Shown in pieces: positions 33,050 through 44,269 of a stretch of DNA of 64,000 nt. The DNA lies in contig RBKR01000003.1 of assembly GCA_004835665.1 (NCBI GenBank), positions 2,046,001 through 2,110,000 of the forward strand, written 5' to 3'. A program made the position numbers and the translations under genes. Under the pieces are notes generated by a model. That model saw nothing but the letters and a program-made list of their open reading frames with translations. It had not been told where the DNA came from and did not search any database. This stretch comes from Phoma sp. XZ068 (taxonomy: Eukaryota; Ascomycota; Dothideomycetes; Pleosporales; Didymellaceae). The stretch's first letter is position 1. Each line of letters begins with the position of its first letter.

Positions 33050-36000
33050 CTAGCTTATACTCTAATATTAATATAATAGAAAGAACTATTACTACTACTA
33101 CTATTAATATTAAGTAACCTAATCTCTATAAGGGAGACTGCAGTAAGCTAGATAACTAGTTAATATAATAGAACTTATTCTTTATATTCTAAGAAGATAA
33201 GGTAGAGGCTAAGAAGAGAGTTACCTTAGTAGCAAGCTATATATATAGAAAAGTGTTTACCTAGATTAAACCCTTTATTTAACTCTATAGCAAGAATAAT
33301 ACTCCTAACAAGGTTAATATATAAATAAAAGACTTTAATACCTTTAAGAATAAGATCTACCTAATCTTTAGAGTCTTAAATAAACCTACTATTACTAGAT
33401 AAGATATCTAATATATTTATTAGACCTAATCTACTACTAACTATACTGCTAAGTTCTAGTAACTTACAGCTAATATAGACTAGAATAATACTATATTAAC
33501 TATAATGTTCTATTAAGGACTTAAGCCTAAGGTAAAGAAAGAACTAATATATACTAGCACAAGTATAGAAACCTTAGACAACCTTATTAATATAGTAATT
33601 AACCTTAATATTAAACTATATAAGCTCTAATAAGAGCTGTATAATAATCTATATACTTAAGCTATAGGCTAGCTATCTTAACTACAACACACCTAATAGA
33701 ATAACTATACTTATTATAGTAACTAAGAAAACTACTACTAACCTAATATAGGTTACTATATTTATAGTAATACTTAGAGTAGGTACTATAGACCTAAGGT
33801 AATAGACCTGTCTAATATAAATAAGGGACTAACAGCTATAAAACTATAATAGAATAAAAAGAAGGGATATAATAATAATAAGAGTAATAAGGACTAAACC
33901 TATTATAACTATAGTAAACTAGGCTACTTTACTAGAGACTATTAATAGAATAAAGTATCCTAATAGATTAATATATTAGCTAGTAGGCTAGATAGCAAGG
34001 ATACTAGTAATAAATAGGAGATTCTTACTAATAGAATTAGACAACTTATAGAGGATCTAGAGTTAGAATATAATAAAAATATTAAACTAGAGGTTATATA
34101 TAAACTAGTACCTAAGAGGTTATAGGTATATAAACACTCTTATAGCTATAAAATTATAATTATATAGATATTAAGGGAGGAATATCTTAAACTCCTAGAA
34201 GCTTCTAGTATAGCTATAATATTATACTATAGACCTAGAGTAAACTAGATACCTAATACTAAAGACAATATACTATAACTACCTAGATAATACCTAGAAG
34301 ATAATAAGGATTAGAATAAGGTAGTATATTCTACTACTGCACAACGCAAGGTATAATATAATATATACTATTTAGAATATAAGCAATATAAAGCTAAGAA
34401 AGCTAATAATAAGGCCTACGCTAAGTTATATTAAGACCTAATTATTCTCTCTATTAAAGTAGATAATAATAAAGAAAATTAGTATAATAAGTTATATAAA
34501 GAATACTAATAATATTATTAACTAGAAGTATATTAGAACTAGGATAATAATTACCTAGAACCTAATTATAGCCTAGACCTAAGAAACCTATACTATAGAG
34601 CACTATTATAGATAGTATACTACTATAATAGTTACTAGATATATTACTTAGAAAAGCTTAATTTAGGATAGTTTCTAAAGAGATATCTATATAAACTATA
34701 ATAGAAAGATTATAAGGAGGACTACTGTATACTATACCTAATAGATAAATATAATAACTAATACTTTTCTAGCTAGAATAAGTCTAAGTATAGACAACAA
34801 GAACTAGTAGTAAATAAGTAATACTTTAATTAGCATTAGCAGACCTGCTTTAACCCCTACTATAAGACCTATAAAGAAAAAAAGTAAAGTAATAGCTTTA
34901 GATAAGAGAATCCTTTTTTAAGGCAGTGCTAGTAGGCGCTAGAGATTAATCTATTAATAGTATTAAAAGTAATTACTAACTAATTAAGTTACCTATTAAG
35001 GTAAATAGAAGATAGATAAAGGCACTCTTAGACTCTAGAGTATAGTCTAATTATATCTCTTTATAAGTAGTATAGCTAGCTAGACTATACTCTACTTAGA
35101 AGACAATACCTTACCTGCTTAGAGTAGCTAATAGAGAACTAATACCTAAGGAATCTAAGATTATATATAAAGTAACTATAGTACCCCTCTAGATCTATAG
35201 ATACTATAAGAAAATAAACCTAGATACTTTTAAGATAGCTACTTATAATATTATATTAGGACTTCTATAGTTAAGAAAGCACAATCTAGATATTAATTAA
35301 AAGAATTAATAGCTTTTACTAAGTTAATATAAATATAGTACTATTATATTATAGCCTATATAGTTTATAATATAACTAGTAGATAAAAAGGAGATTAATA
35401 ATATCTCTTTAATATATAAGATGTGCTAAAATAGAGTAGTTAACTATACAGATATAGAACGCCCTACTAGTTATAAAGTAATAGTTAAGAAGAAGAATAG
35501 TGCACCTTCTAATATCTTAAATAAATATAAGAGTTATATAGAACTCTTCTATAATAGGAAGACTATAAAGGTATTACTATAGTATAAACTCTAGGATTAT
35601 AAGATTAAGCTCTAGAAAGGAAAGAAACTGCCTTTTAGGCCTATATATAGAATATCTAAGAAAGAACTTAGTATACTTAAGGAATATATTAATAAGAACC
35701 TTAAGAAAGAATTTATATAAGAATTAGAATTACTAGTAGGATTTCTAGTCCTCTTTGCACTAAAGAAAGATAGCAAATTATAAATATATATTAACTACTA
35801 GAAACTTAATAATATTATAATTAAGAATTAGTACCTATTACTAAATATTAAAGAATTATAGAATTAGTTATCTAGAGTATAATACTTTACTACACTTAAC
35901 TTATATAGAGTGTATAACCTTATATATATAAAGGAAGGTAAAGAATAGAAGACTATATTTAGAATATACTATAGTTATTTTAAGTACTTAGTAATACTAT

Positions 36001-38330
36001 TTAGGCTTACTAACGCACTAGCTATATATTAGGCCCTTATTAATAATATATTAAGAGTATACTTAGATATTATAGTAGTAGCATACCTTAATAATATCCT
36101 AGTATATTTAGTAATACTAGAGGAATATATTTACTATATTAGGGAAGTATTAGAATACCTTAGAAAGGTAGATCTTTAACTTAAACCTAAGAAGTATAAG
36201 TAGTATAAGAGAGAAGTAGAATTCCTTAGCTATATTATAGGGAGATATAGAGTTAAGATAAGTAAAATAAAGATTTAGGTTATAAAAGATTAGCTAACTT
36301 CTACCTCTCTTAAGAAAATTTAGAAATTTCTAGAATTTATTAACTTTAACTAATACTTTATTAAAGATTATTTACTTAAAGCCTTGCTGCTTACAAAGCT
36401 TATATAGAAGAATATACTATTTAAGTAGAAATAAGTATAAGAGAATACTTTCTAGTTACTTAAACAGTCCTATATTAAGCTACCTATAATAATTATATTT
36501 AAGAGTAGAAAGCTACTTTAAATTAAGACTAATACTTTAGATTTAGTATTAGGAGCTTACGCTATATAAGAACAAGACAGATAATAGCACCTAATTACCT
36601 ACTACTCTTAAAAATTCTTAGAACTAAAGGAATAATATAATATATATAATAAGGAATTACTAGCTATTATATTAGCTCTAGAATATTAGAGAATCTATAT
36701 AGAAAGTTGCTTAGAACTTACTATCTATATCGATTATAAGAACCTAGTATACTTTACTACTACTAAGACACTTAACTAATAATAAGTATACTAGTCTAAG
36801 CTGTTAGAATAGTATAAGTTTAAGATACTATATACTCTAGAAAAAGATAATAGAAGAGCTAACACACTTAGCAGATAATATAATCTAGCTAGAGAAAAAA
36901 TAATAAACTAGTTTACTATACTTAGAGTTAATAAAGATAGGTTATTAGGACTATCTTAGCAGCTTAATAATATAATATAAGTTTAATAGAAATAATATAT
37001 ATCTATAAGGGTACTAGAAGAATTAGAAAATAAAATTATAAGCTATTACTATAATAACCTGCTTTACAGACACCCTAGTATAATATAAATAATAGAACTT
37101 ATTAGATAATACTATAAGTTTAGCTATATAAAGGACAAGGTTACTAAATTTATTAAGAACTGTGTTAATTACTAATAGAATAAATATAGTATATATATAA
37201 AGTATAGAAAAATGCAAGTAATAAAGCTACTAATAGCACTATAGATAAACATTATAATAGATTTTATTATATAACTACTAATCTCTAAGAACTCTGTTAT
37301 AGGATATACTTATAACTTAATCTTTATTATAGTAGATAGGTTTACTAAAGTAGTAGAAATAATACTATTTTAATATAGTTATACTGCAGAGCAGCTTGCA
37401 CAAGTATTTCTAAATAGGATTATCTATTACTATAGTATACTAGAATTAATTATTAGTAATAGAGATAAGCTCTTTATATTAAACTACTAGACTATACTTA
37501 TAGTAGCTATTAGTACTAAGAAAAAGCTATTAACTATATACTATCTGTAAATAGACAGATAAACAGAAAGAATAAATTAAACTATAGAAATATACTTAAG
37601 AATATATAGTAACTAGAAGCAAGATAACTAGGTCTTGCTATTACCTATAGTATAGATTATATATAATAATAAATTATTAGAAGTAATAAGTATAATACTA
37701 TTCTTTGCAAACTATAGAAGACACCTAAATCTCTTTACAAGATCTCTTAATAGTAATATCTAAATAGATTTAGTAATAACCTTAGTATAAAGACTAAAGG
37801 AAGTATACTAAAAATTACTTAAAAATATTAATAAAGCTTAATAATAAACAATCTTTTATATTAATTAGAAAAGAAAAACAGCACCTTAGCTAAAAGAGGG
37901 GGATAAAGTCTATCTTCTTATAAAAAACTTATAAATATAGAAACTAATAAAAAAACTAGATTATATTAAGGTTAGACTATTTTTTATTTCTAGGTAAATT
38001 AGCTCTATAAACTATTAACTTAAACTACTATAGGATGCTAAGATATACCCTATATTCTATATATTACTATTAGAACTAGTAGACCCTAATATACTAATCT
38101 AGAAGGACTTTTACTACTAGGTTAAGAAAGAAACCAAGTAGGAAGTTAAAAAAATAATATAATATTAAAAAAGAAGATATAAGAATAAATACCTAGTTAA
38201 GTAGTTAGGATACCCTAACTTAGAAAATATATAGGAACTATTTATAAACCTTATAAACTACTAGCAGCTATTAAAGGAATTTAAAACTAATTAGAAAGCG
38301 CTATATTAGCTTCCTAGGCCTTAATTAGCT
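33050..38330 (+). pseudogene. gag-pol of the gypsy element, inactivated by RIP
   Basis: Gag zinc knuckle at 33898-33942 reads Y-Y-N-Y-SKLG-Y-FTRD-Y, where Cys and His of CX2CX4HX4C have all become Tyr (G-to-A or C-to-T). Protease near 35031: DSG appears as DSR. Reverse transcriptase at about 35640-36290: the order of motifs from ISKKELSILKEYINKNLKKEFI to the catalytic box is recognisable, and YLDD has become YLNN (36084-36095). RNase H at about 36500-36900 (YNKELLAIILALEY, IDYKNLVYFTTTKTLN). Integrase at about 37060-37760 (FIIVDRFTKVVE, LIISNRDKLF, with the second catalytic Asp turned to Asn). Chromodomain-like end at about 38160-38300 (KYLVK followed by GYPNLENI). Substitutions of this direction at catalytic Gly/Asp/Cys codons are what RIP produces. 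Confidence 0.9.
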
Positions 38331-38499
38331 ACCCCTTAAAAGTACTCTATATACTAGGCAATAGAGTTAAGCTAAACCTGTCTAGAGGACCCTCTAGAGA
38401 AATTATCTCTTTCTCTAGCTCCTACTTAATAATACTCTACTCTTCTACTATAATTGCTTCCTCTATATAATAATCTAGCAAATCTATTTATTAATATAA

Positions 38500-38856
38500 C
38501 TACTCTTTATACGCGCGTGCAACCTATAACTCTTCTAATACCCTTTTAGAGGCCTTAAGTACTTTATTCTATACTTTATAACTTTCTTTTATCTATACCT
38601 GCAGCTTCTCTTTCTTAGTCTCTAGATATTTAAATTCTAACTATATTATATAGATATTATAGTGCTATCTATACTTTAAATATTTACTACACTTCCTAGA
38701 ATAGATATAAACCTTATATACACACTTGTGCTTCTTATAGGTTAAATACTTCTTTACTATAATCTCTCTAAAGGACTTAATAAATTTATATAGGTAGTAA
38801 TAATAGGCTAAACTTAACTTAGTAGGATATTTAGGTATTATTAAAAGACTTACTAT
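38500..38856 (-). pseudogene. Antisense frame between pol and the 3' LTR
   Basis: On the minus strand, 119 codons stay in one frame from an ATA (probably a mutated ATG) at 38856 to 38500. Inside, the interruptions are TAG codons, as expected from CAG, CGG or TGG after RIP. The product had a Lys/Tyr-rich start (KLSLAYYYYLYKFIKSFREI), a Cys-containing basic segment (KHKCVYKVYIYSRKCSKYLK) and a Glu/Lys-rich coiled-coil-like part (LEFKYLETKKEKL, LKASKRVLEEL). I remember similar antisense-encoded small proteins annotated beside fungal gypsy elements, but know no function. The beginning of this frame is repeated in 39471-39654. Confidence 0.5.
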
Positions 38857-38924
38857 TTAATAAGGCAGGGCCTGTATTATATAAACTAAGCTTAAGAGAC
38901 TAAGCTAAGATAGGAGAGGAATAG

Positions 38925-39469
38925 TATTATAATCCTAGAAATACTAAACAAAGGTTAATAACTATAAGCTAAGTGCTGTATAATTATAGCACAGTTAACC
39001 TATACAGGAAAAGGTATTATAAGTAAGTATAAATAATAAGTATTATTAGCTACTACTTAGGTAATAATATAAAGTTATATATTATAATTAGTCTTAGTAT
39101 AATTAGTGCAATTAGTAATTAGTATAATTAATAATTAGTATAATTAGTATAATTAGTAATTAGTGTAATTAATAATTAGTATAATTAGTGCCCTAACACT
39201 AAGCAACATGTATATCTCCTTAGTATATAGTAATTAGGAACACTGCTCTTATAGTATTATATTTAACCTTGTTAATTAACTTTGTTATTAGAACTTAACC
39301 TAACTCTTAAGCTAGACAGATTAACTATCTATACTACTTATTATTAACTCTATAGTTGTTATAGTATTTTACTAGGTATCTATACTAACCCCCCCTCTAT
39401 ACTAGTACTTATCCTAGAGAACTAACCTTAGAAGTATTTATAAGCTTTACTTAGTTTACAACCTTAATA
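38925..39469 (+). repeat. Gypsy LTR2
   Basis: About 545 bp; begins TATTATAATCC (mutated TGTT) and ends CCTTAATA. It has the longest TAATTAGTA array of the three LTRs (about 39095-39190). Confidence 0.85.
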
Positions 39470-39470
39470 G

Positions 39471-39654
39471 TTAAATACTTTTTTACTATAATCTCTCTAA
39501 AGGACTTAATAAATTTATATAGGTAGTAATAATAGGCTAAACTTAACTTAGTAGGATATTTAGGTATTGTTAAAAGGACATACTATTAAACAAGGAGAAA
39601 CCTGCGTTATATAAACTAAGCTTAAGAGACTAAGCTAAGACAGAAAGAAGATAG
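39471..39654 (+). repeat. Copy of the internal 3' end between LTR2 and LTR3
   Basis: 184 bp matching 38742-38924, including the start of the antisense frame and the polypurine tract. It abuts LTR2 directly, so the second unit has lost nearly all of its internal region. Confidence 0.85.
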
Positions 39655-40131
39655 TATTATAATTCTAGAGAATACTAAATAAAGGTTAATAATTATAGGC
39701 TAAGTATAGTATAGTTAAACTATATAGGAGAAAGTATTATAAGTATAAATAACAAGTGTTATTAGTTACTACTTAGGTAATAATATAAAGTTATATATTA
39801 TAATTAGTCTTAGCATAATTAGTATAATTAATAATTAGTATAATTAGTAGCTATTATAATACTAAGCACTATATATATCTCCTTAGTATATAGTAATTAG
39901 GAACACTGCCCTTATAGCATTATATTTAACCTTATTAATTAACTTTATTATTAGAACTTAACCTAACTTTTAAGCTAGACAGATTAACTATCTATACTAC
40001 TTATTATTAACTCTATAGTTATTATAGTGTTTTACTAGGCATCTATACTAACCCTCTTCTATACTAGCACTTATCCTAGAGAACTAACCTTAGAAGTATT
40101 TATAAGCTTTACTTAGTTTATAACCTTAACA
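39655..40131 (+). repeat. Gypsy LTR3
   Basis: About 477 bp; begins TATTATAATTC and ends CCTTAACA, keeping the original CA end. It is followed by the CTATC duplication. Confidence 0.85.
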
Positions 40132-40136
40132 CTATC
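40132..40136. repeat. Right target-site duplication CTATC
   Basis: Perfect match to 32497-32501 across the 7.6-kb insertion. Confidence 0.8.
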
Positions 40137-41674
40137 TACTCTCTTTATAAGGAATTTAGGTAAGAGATTTATATAAAGATTTTACTTCTTTACTATAATT
40201 ATAGAGAGTAAATTAAGCTAAGAGCCTCTATCTACTAAGGCCTTTATTAGTCTAGAAGATTTTATAGTTACTTCTACTATAAGTAGCTATACTAGCTAAG
40301 AGTATAATACTATATAAAGAGTGCTAAGATCTTTACTCTCTTATATATAAGAGATATAGGTAAGAAAAAGTAGATCTAATTCTTTTACTTTTTACTTTTT
40401 TCTAAGTCTCTCTCTTTTTTAGGTTTTATAGACTTATTAGAGTTTAGATACTTTAGTTTAATATATTCTACCTCTCTATACTTATAATAGGTTACTATAA
40501 AGTAGTCTACTTTTAGCTTTAACCTCTTAGGCCTCTTTAGGCTACTATAATTAGAACTACTCTTTTTTTTATACTTTATAGCCTCTTTAGACCCCTTTAT
40601 ATCTTTTAAGTTACTTTTTTACTTCTCTAACTTTTTAGAAGGTTTTTCTTCCTTTAAGCTTTTAGAATAGCCTCTCTATTAATAAATTATATTAGTAACT
40701 TTTTCTACCTAGCTAAGTATTATATAATACTCCTCTAAGTATATAAATAGCTGCCTTTATATCTCTTTAGATAATATATAGATATATCTAATTACTTAAA
40801 GGTTTACTTTATATATATTACCTAGTTTTTCTTAGTAAGGCCTTATATAATCTAGTAAATCTATAGAACTACTAAAAGAAAGTATTTTAGTATAACTTAA
40901 GGCCTTATATACTTTTTATCTTCTTTCTAAGATAGTGCCTAGAGAGCCTAGTATTATAGCTTTTATAGCTTTCTAAGTTAATTTCTATAAGAGATTTATA
41001 TAAAGTTAGTTAGTATAGTATACTAACTATAAGCTCTTTATAGTCTTTAATAGGTACTATATACTAAAATTAACTTTTTATATTTCTTATAGAAAGTTAG
41101 TAGGCAGTCTATTAAAAAACTACTTATAATCTTACTTCTAGTAGTTATATACTATATATATCTACTTAGTAAATATATATAGTAGCTTAGAGTAAGGTAA
41201 ACCTAAAGTTAGAACTATAGAAACTACTATAGCTAACTAAGCTTTACTAGAGATAGCTTATAAAGTATTAATATTTCTAGTAAGGTATCTAGCCTTTATT
41301 TTCTTAAGGCAAGCTACTTATTATATCTTTATAGCCCTCTTATACTAAGCTTCTAACTTTTATAGCTCTTATTCTATACTATCTACTACTAGAGTATTCT
41401 AGGCCTCTATAGGCTGCTATAACCTATTAAAAGGTTTACTAGCTTATACTAGTAAGCCTTATACCTTATTTATTATATTTAAAAAGATAATAGGTTAATT
41501 ATCTCTTAGTATTATCTTCTAAGTTTTTACTATTCTTAATATAGAGGACTCCTCTATTACTATAAGAAAAAAGGCTTCTAGTAGTTTTAAGGTAAGTTCC
41601 TCTATAATAAGGCTTAATTAGTTACTTATTCTATAATACTATAATCTACTCTCTAGTAAAGAAAGTAAATAGAA

Positions 41675-41907
41675 TATTAGGCTTAATAGCTAGAGGTACT
41701 AGAAAGAGAAGTATTAATATAAGTAGGTAGGACTATAATAGTTCTAAACAAGGTTAATTAATAGTAGACTATTTACTACCTAGTAATAAATAGCTAAGCT
41801 AGGCTTTATATACTCTAGTTACTCTATATAGAAGTAACTCTAGTAACTACACCCTATCTAAGTATAGTAGTATAAGTATTTAACTTCTATAAGCTATATA
41901 TCTAATA
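41675..41907. repeat. 3' LTR of the outer element (RIP-mutated copy)
   Basis: Same length as the 5' LTR (233 bp) with no gaps, but AT-rich; almost every difference from the 5' LTR is C-to-T or G-to-A. Confidence 0.85.
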
Positions 41908-43254
41908 GTAAGTAGCTTACCTATAGAGTATATTATATACTTTATTAGTAAATAATCTACTTTTACTAAAATTATACTAAAACTATAAGTTAGTTAGTAA
42001 TACCTAACTAGTATACTACCTATACTAAACTACTATATTTATATAATATAATTTATTTAAAATTATAGTAAGCTAATCTATTCTTTAGACCTATTAGTAT
42101 TTTTAAGATTTTTTATTTTTACTTTATAAGTATAGAAGTTATATTCTTTCTTACTATAATATTTATAGTATATTATACTATATACTTTATATATAGGCTC
42201 TTTACTAGTATTATAAGTACTACCTTCCTTCTTAGTAATTAAATTACTTACTTTCTTTACTATTAGGCTCTTCTCTACTTAAATATACTTTTCTTTTTTT
42301 AACTAATACTTTATAAGCTTATTAATTATACTTTATATATATACCTATCTCTTCTATAATAATACTATATTATATATAATTTACTATATATTTTTATATA
42401 GCTAGTAAATTCTTTTATTTAATAAGCTTATAAAAAACTTATAATAGTTTTAGATTTTTTATTAAATAGGTATAGCTTATAGCTTATACCTTAATTTTAG
42501 AAGTATTATTTAGTATCTATACTTTTTATATACCTTACCTCTATAGTATTAGTTCTAAAGTTTATAACTTTATATTAAGCTTTAATAGAATAGCTTCTAG
42601 GTTATATAGAACTAGCTTAGTATATCTAAAGCCTACCTTTATATTCTTTACTATTAAAGACTATATAAATACTAGCTTAAATACTTAAAGAAAGATTTTT
42701 TTACTTATAAAAAATATATAGTTATATACTAAGGCTAAGATCTAGTAACTACACCTATACTTTAATAGTATAAAATAAGTAATATTATAAAGTTATAGTA
42801 GATATAATAAATATAAAAGTATAAAAAGAAGAATAATTTTCTTCTTTTTATAAAGATTCTAGAATTTAAGTAAGCTATAGCTTTTATAGCTATTAATTAT
42901 AAGTATCTAGTATATACTTATAGTACTTAACTTTATATATTTATTAAAGTACTATAACTAAGTAAGAGTAAGCTAGTTATTAGTCTAGCTATTAAAGCTT
43001 ACTATTATATTTCTAAATAAAGAAATAGTATAGTAATAAGTATTTACTAACTAGAACTTCTTACTTCTTTAGAGAACTACTATAAGTAAAGAAGAAATAC
43101 CTATATACTCTTATTATATAACTACTTATTTATAAGTATAATATATATAACTAGAATACTTATTAATAAGTATAGTATAATATACTTATCTATAAGTACT
43201 CTCTCTTATATCTTATTAAATTAACTCTAGTTACTTATCTATAAGTACTTCTAT
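41908..43254 (-). pseudogene. Unclassified retroelement remnant with zinc-knuckle-like motif
   Basis: Minus-strand frames look coding with TAA/TAG interruptions at about 42240-42600. Close downstream, at 42121-42175, a Y-X2-Y-X4-Y-X4-Y pattern (YKYYSKKEYNFYTYK) corresponds to a Gag CCHC knuckle with its Cys and His codons turned to Tyr by G-to-A or C-to-T changes. This suggests the gag end of a third retroelement in opposite orientation. No reverse transcriptase was recognised, so the family is open. Confidence 0.4.
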
Positions 43255-43549
43255 CTTCTTAGTATATAGTATATAAAAATATAACCTTTATAGTTTATAT
43301 TTAACCTAATTAATATACTTTATTATTAGAATCTCTACTTATATATTAAGATAGATAGATTAGCTATCTATACTCCTTACTATAACCTAACTTTTAAGAT
43401 AGATAGTCTACTCTATACTACTTATTATTACCTATAGTTACTATAGTGTTTTACTAAGTATCTATACTAACCTCTTCTATACTAGTACTTATTCTAGAGA
43501 ATTAATCTTAGAAGTATTTATAAGCTTTACTTAGGATATAACCTTAATA
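43255..43549 (+). repeat. Diverged partial gypsy LTR
   Basis: Resembles the last 250-300 bp of the 497-bp LTR: CTTCTTAGTATATAGTA, then ATTTAACCT, then TTAGAAGTATTTATAAGC, ending ATAACCTTAATA. It is much more diverged than the three LTRs of the intact insertion, so it marks an older copy. Confidence 0.65.
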
Positions 43550-44269
43550 TATACTTGTAATCTATCTATAGCTATTTTTATACTATCTTATCTAGTATAA
43601 AGTAAATAATATTACCTATAGTTAGGACCTTACACCTATATAGAAGAGAAAACTAACTTTAAGATTATAATAACTTAATCTAACTTAGGTACAATTCTAA
43701 GACAAAACTTAGATGCTAGCGCCCGGCCCGTGTCGATCGGGCCATAGCCCTCTTAGTTGATAGATGATACCATTGAGCAATTTTCTACTACAATAGGGTT
43801 GGGCAATCTCTATCGGGCGTCGGCTTTCGGTTAGTCGCTGCAACCAATTTGAACGGGGACATTGTAGTCACCGTGTACAAATGCACCAATCAGAGATCCT
43901 TGTGGCGCCGGCTGGATTCTTTGTTGTCTGTTCGGCGGGCGCAATGCCCAACAAGTCACACACATTCTTTGACACGAAGGCGTACCATTAACATGGCGCT
44001 GTGGCTTGTTTGCACTTCTTAACGCCGTTCACCTAGTTTTGCATAGGCCGAATCTGTTCATCTGCTTCCGAACGGCCAGTGGCTTCCATTTTCGGGCAAG
44101 GCTTACCAATCTGCCTCAACTGTGCCTCACTATTGCCTTGAGCGATGTAGCAATAAATACTTTAGTAGACATAGGATATATCAAGCTTAACTCTCTACGT
44201 TCATAGCCTCATCTCTCTATTCATCTCACCCTGTCCTCACAGAGTATCGCCTCTTCTTCAACCCACATC
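43550..44269. other. Right border of the AT-rich block and flank
   Basis: Composition returns to normal at about 43690. No gene seen in the remaining 580 bases. Confidence 0.55.

Larger units (their letters stand above)
32502..40131 (+). mobile_element. RIP-mutated Ty3/gypsy retrotransposon with chromodomain, three-LTR form
   Basis: Bounded by CTATC on both sides and by LTRs with TGTTA...TAACA ends. Order: LTR1 32502-32998, internal 32999-38924, LTR2 38925-39469, a 184-bp copy of the internal 3' end 39471-39654, LTR3 39655-40131. Internal order gag, protease, reverse transcriptase, RNase H, integrase, chromodomain is that of Ty3/gypsy chromoviruses. All frames are riddled with TAG and TAA. 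Purine tracts (TAGGAGAGGAATAG, CAGAAAGAAGATAG) precede LTR2 and LTR3. I found no clear primer-binding site after LTR1. The element cannot encode proteins. Confidence 0.9.
30319..41907. mobile_element. Outer LTR retroelement with 233-bp LTRs, interrupted by a Ty3/gypsy insertion
   Basis: Two direct 233-bp repeats (30319-30551 and 41675-41907) begin TGTCAGG/TATTAGG and end TCTAACA/TCTAATA, the TG...CA form of LTRs. A purine-rich tract (AAAGAAAGTAAATAGAA) precedes the 3' copy, as expected of a polypurine tract. Once the inner insertion is removed, the internal region is only about 3.5 kb (30552-32496 and 40137-41674). It contains no reverse transcriptase that I can recognise. Lys-rich frames with mostly TAG/TAA interruptions occur on the plus strand at about 31850-32060 and on the minus strand at about 40390-40860. 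It may be a non-autonomous or badly eroded element. Adjacent 5-mers (ACCTG left, GTAAG right) do not match, so no target duplication is seen. Confidence 0.75.

Noticed and set aside
32640..39190. Short regularly spaced repeats in the AT-rich block as a CRISPR array
   Set aside because: Units are contiguous LTR mini-repeats without unique spacers, and the host is a fungus.
30319..41907. Target duplication for the outer LTR element
   Set aside because: Flanking 5-mers (ACCTG and GTAAG) do not match even allowing for RIP transitions; later rearrangement or mutation may have removed it.
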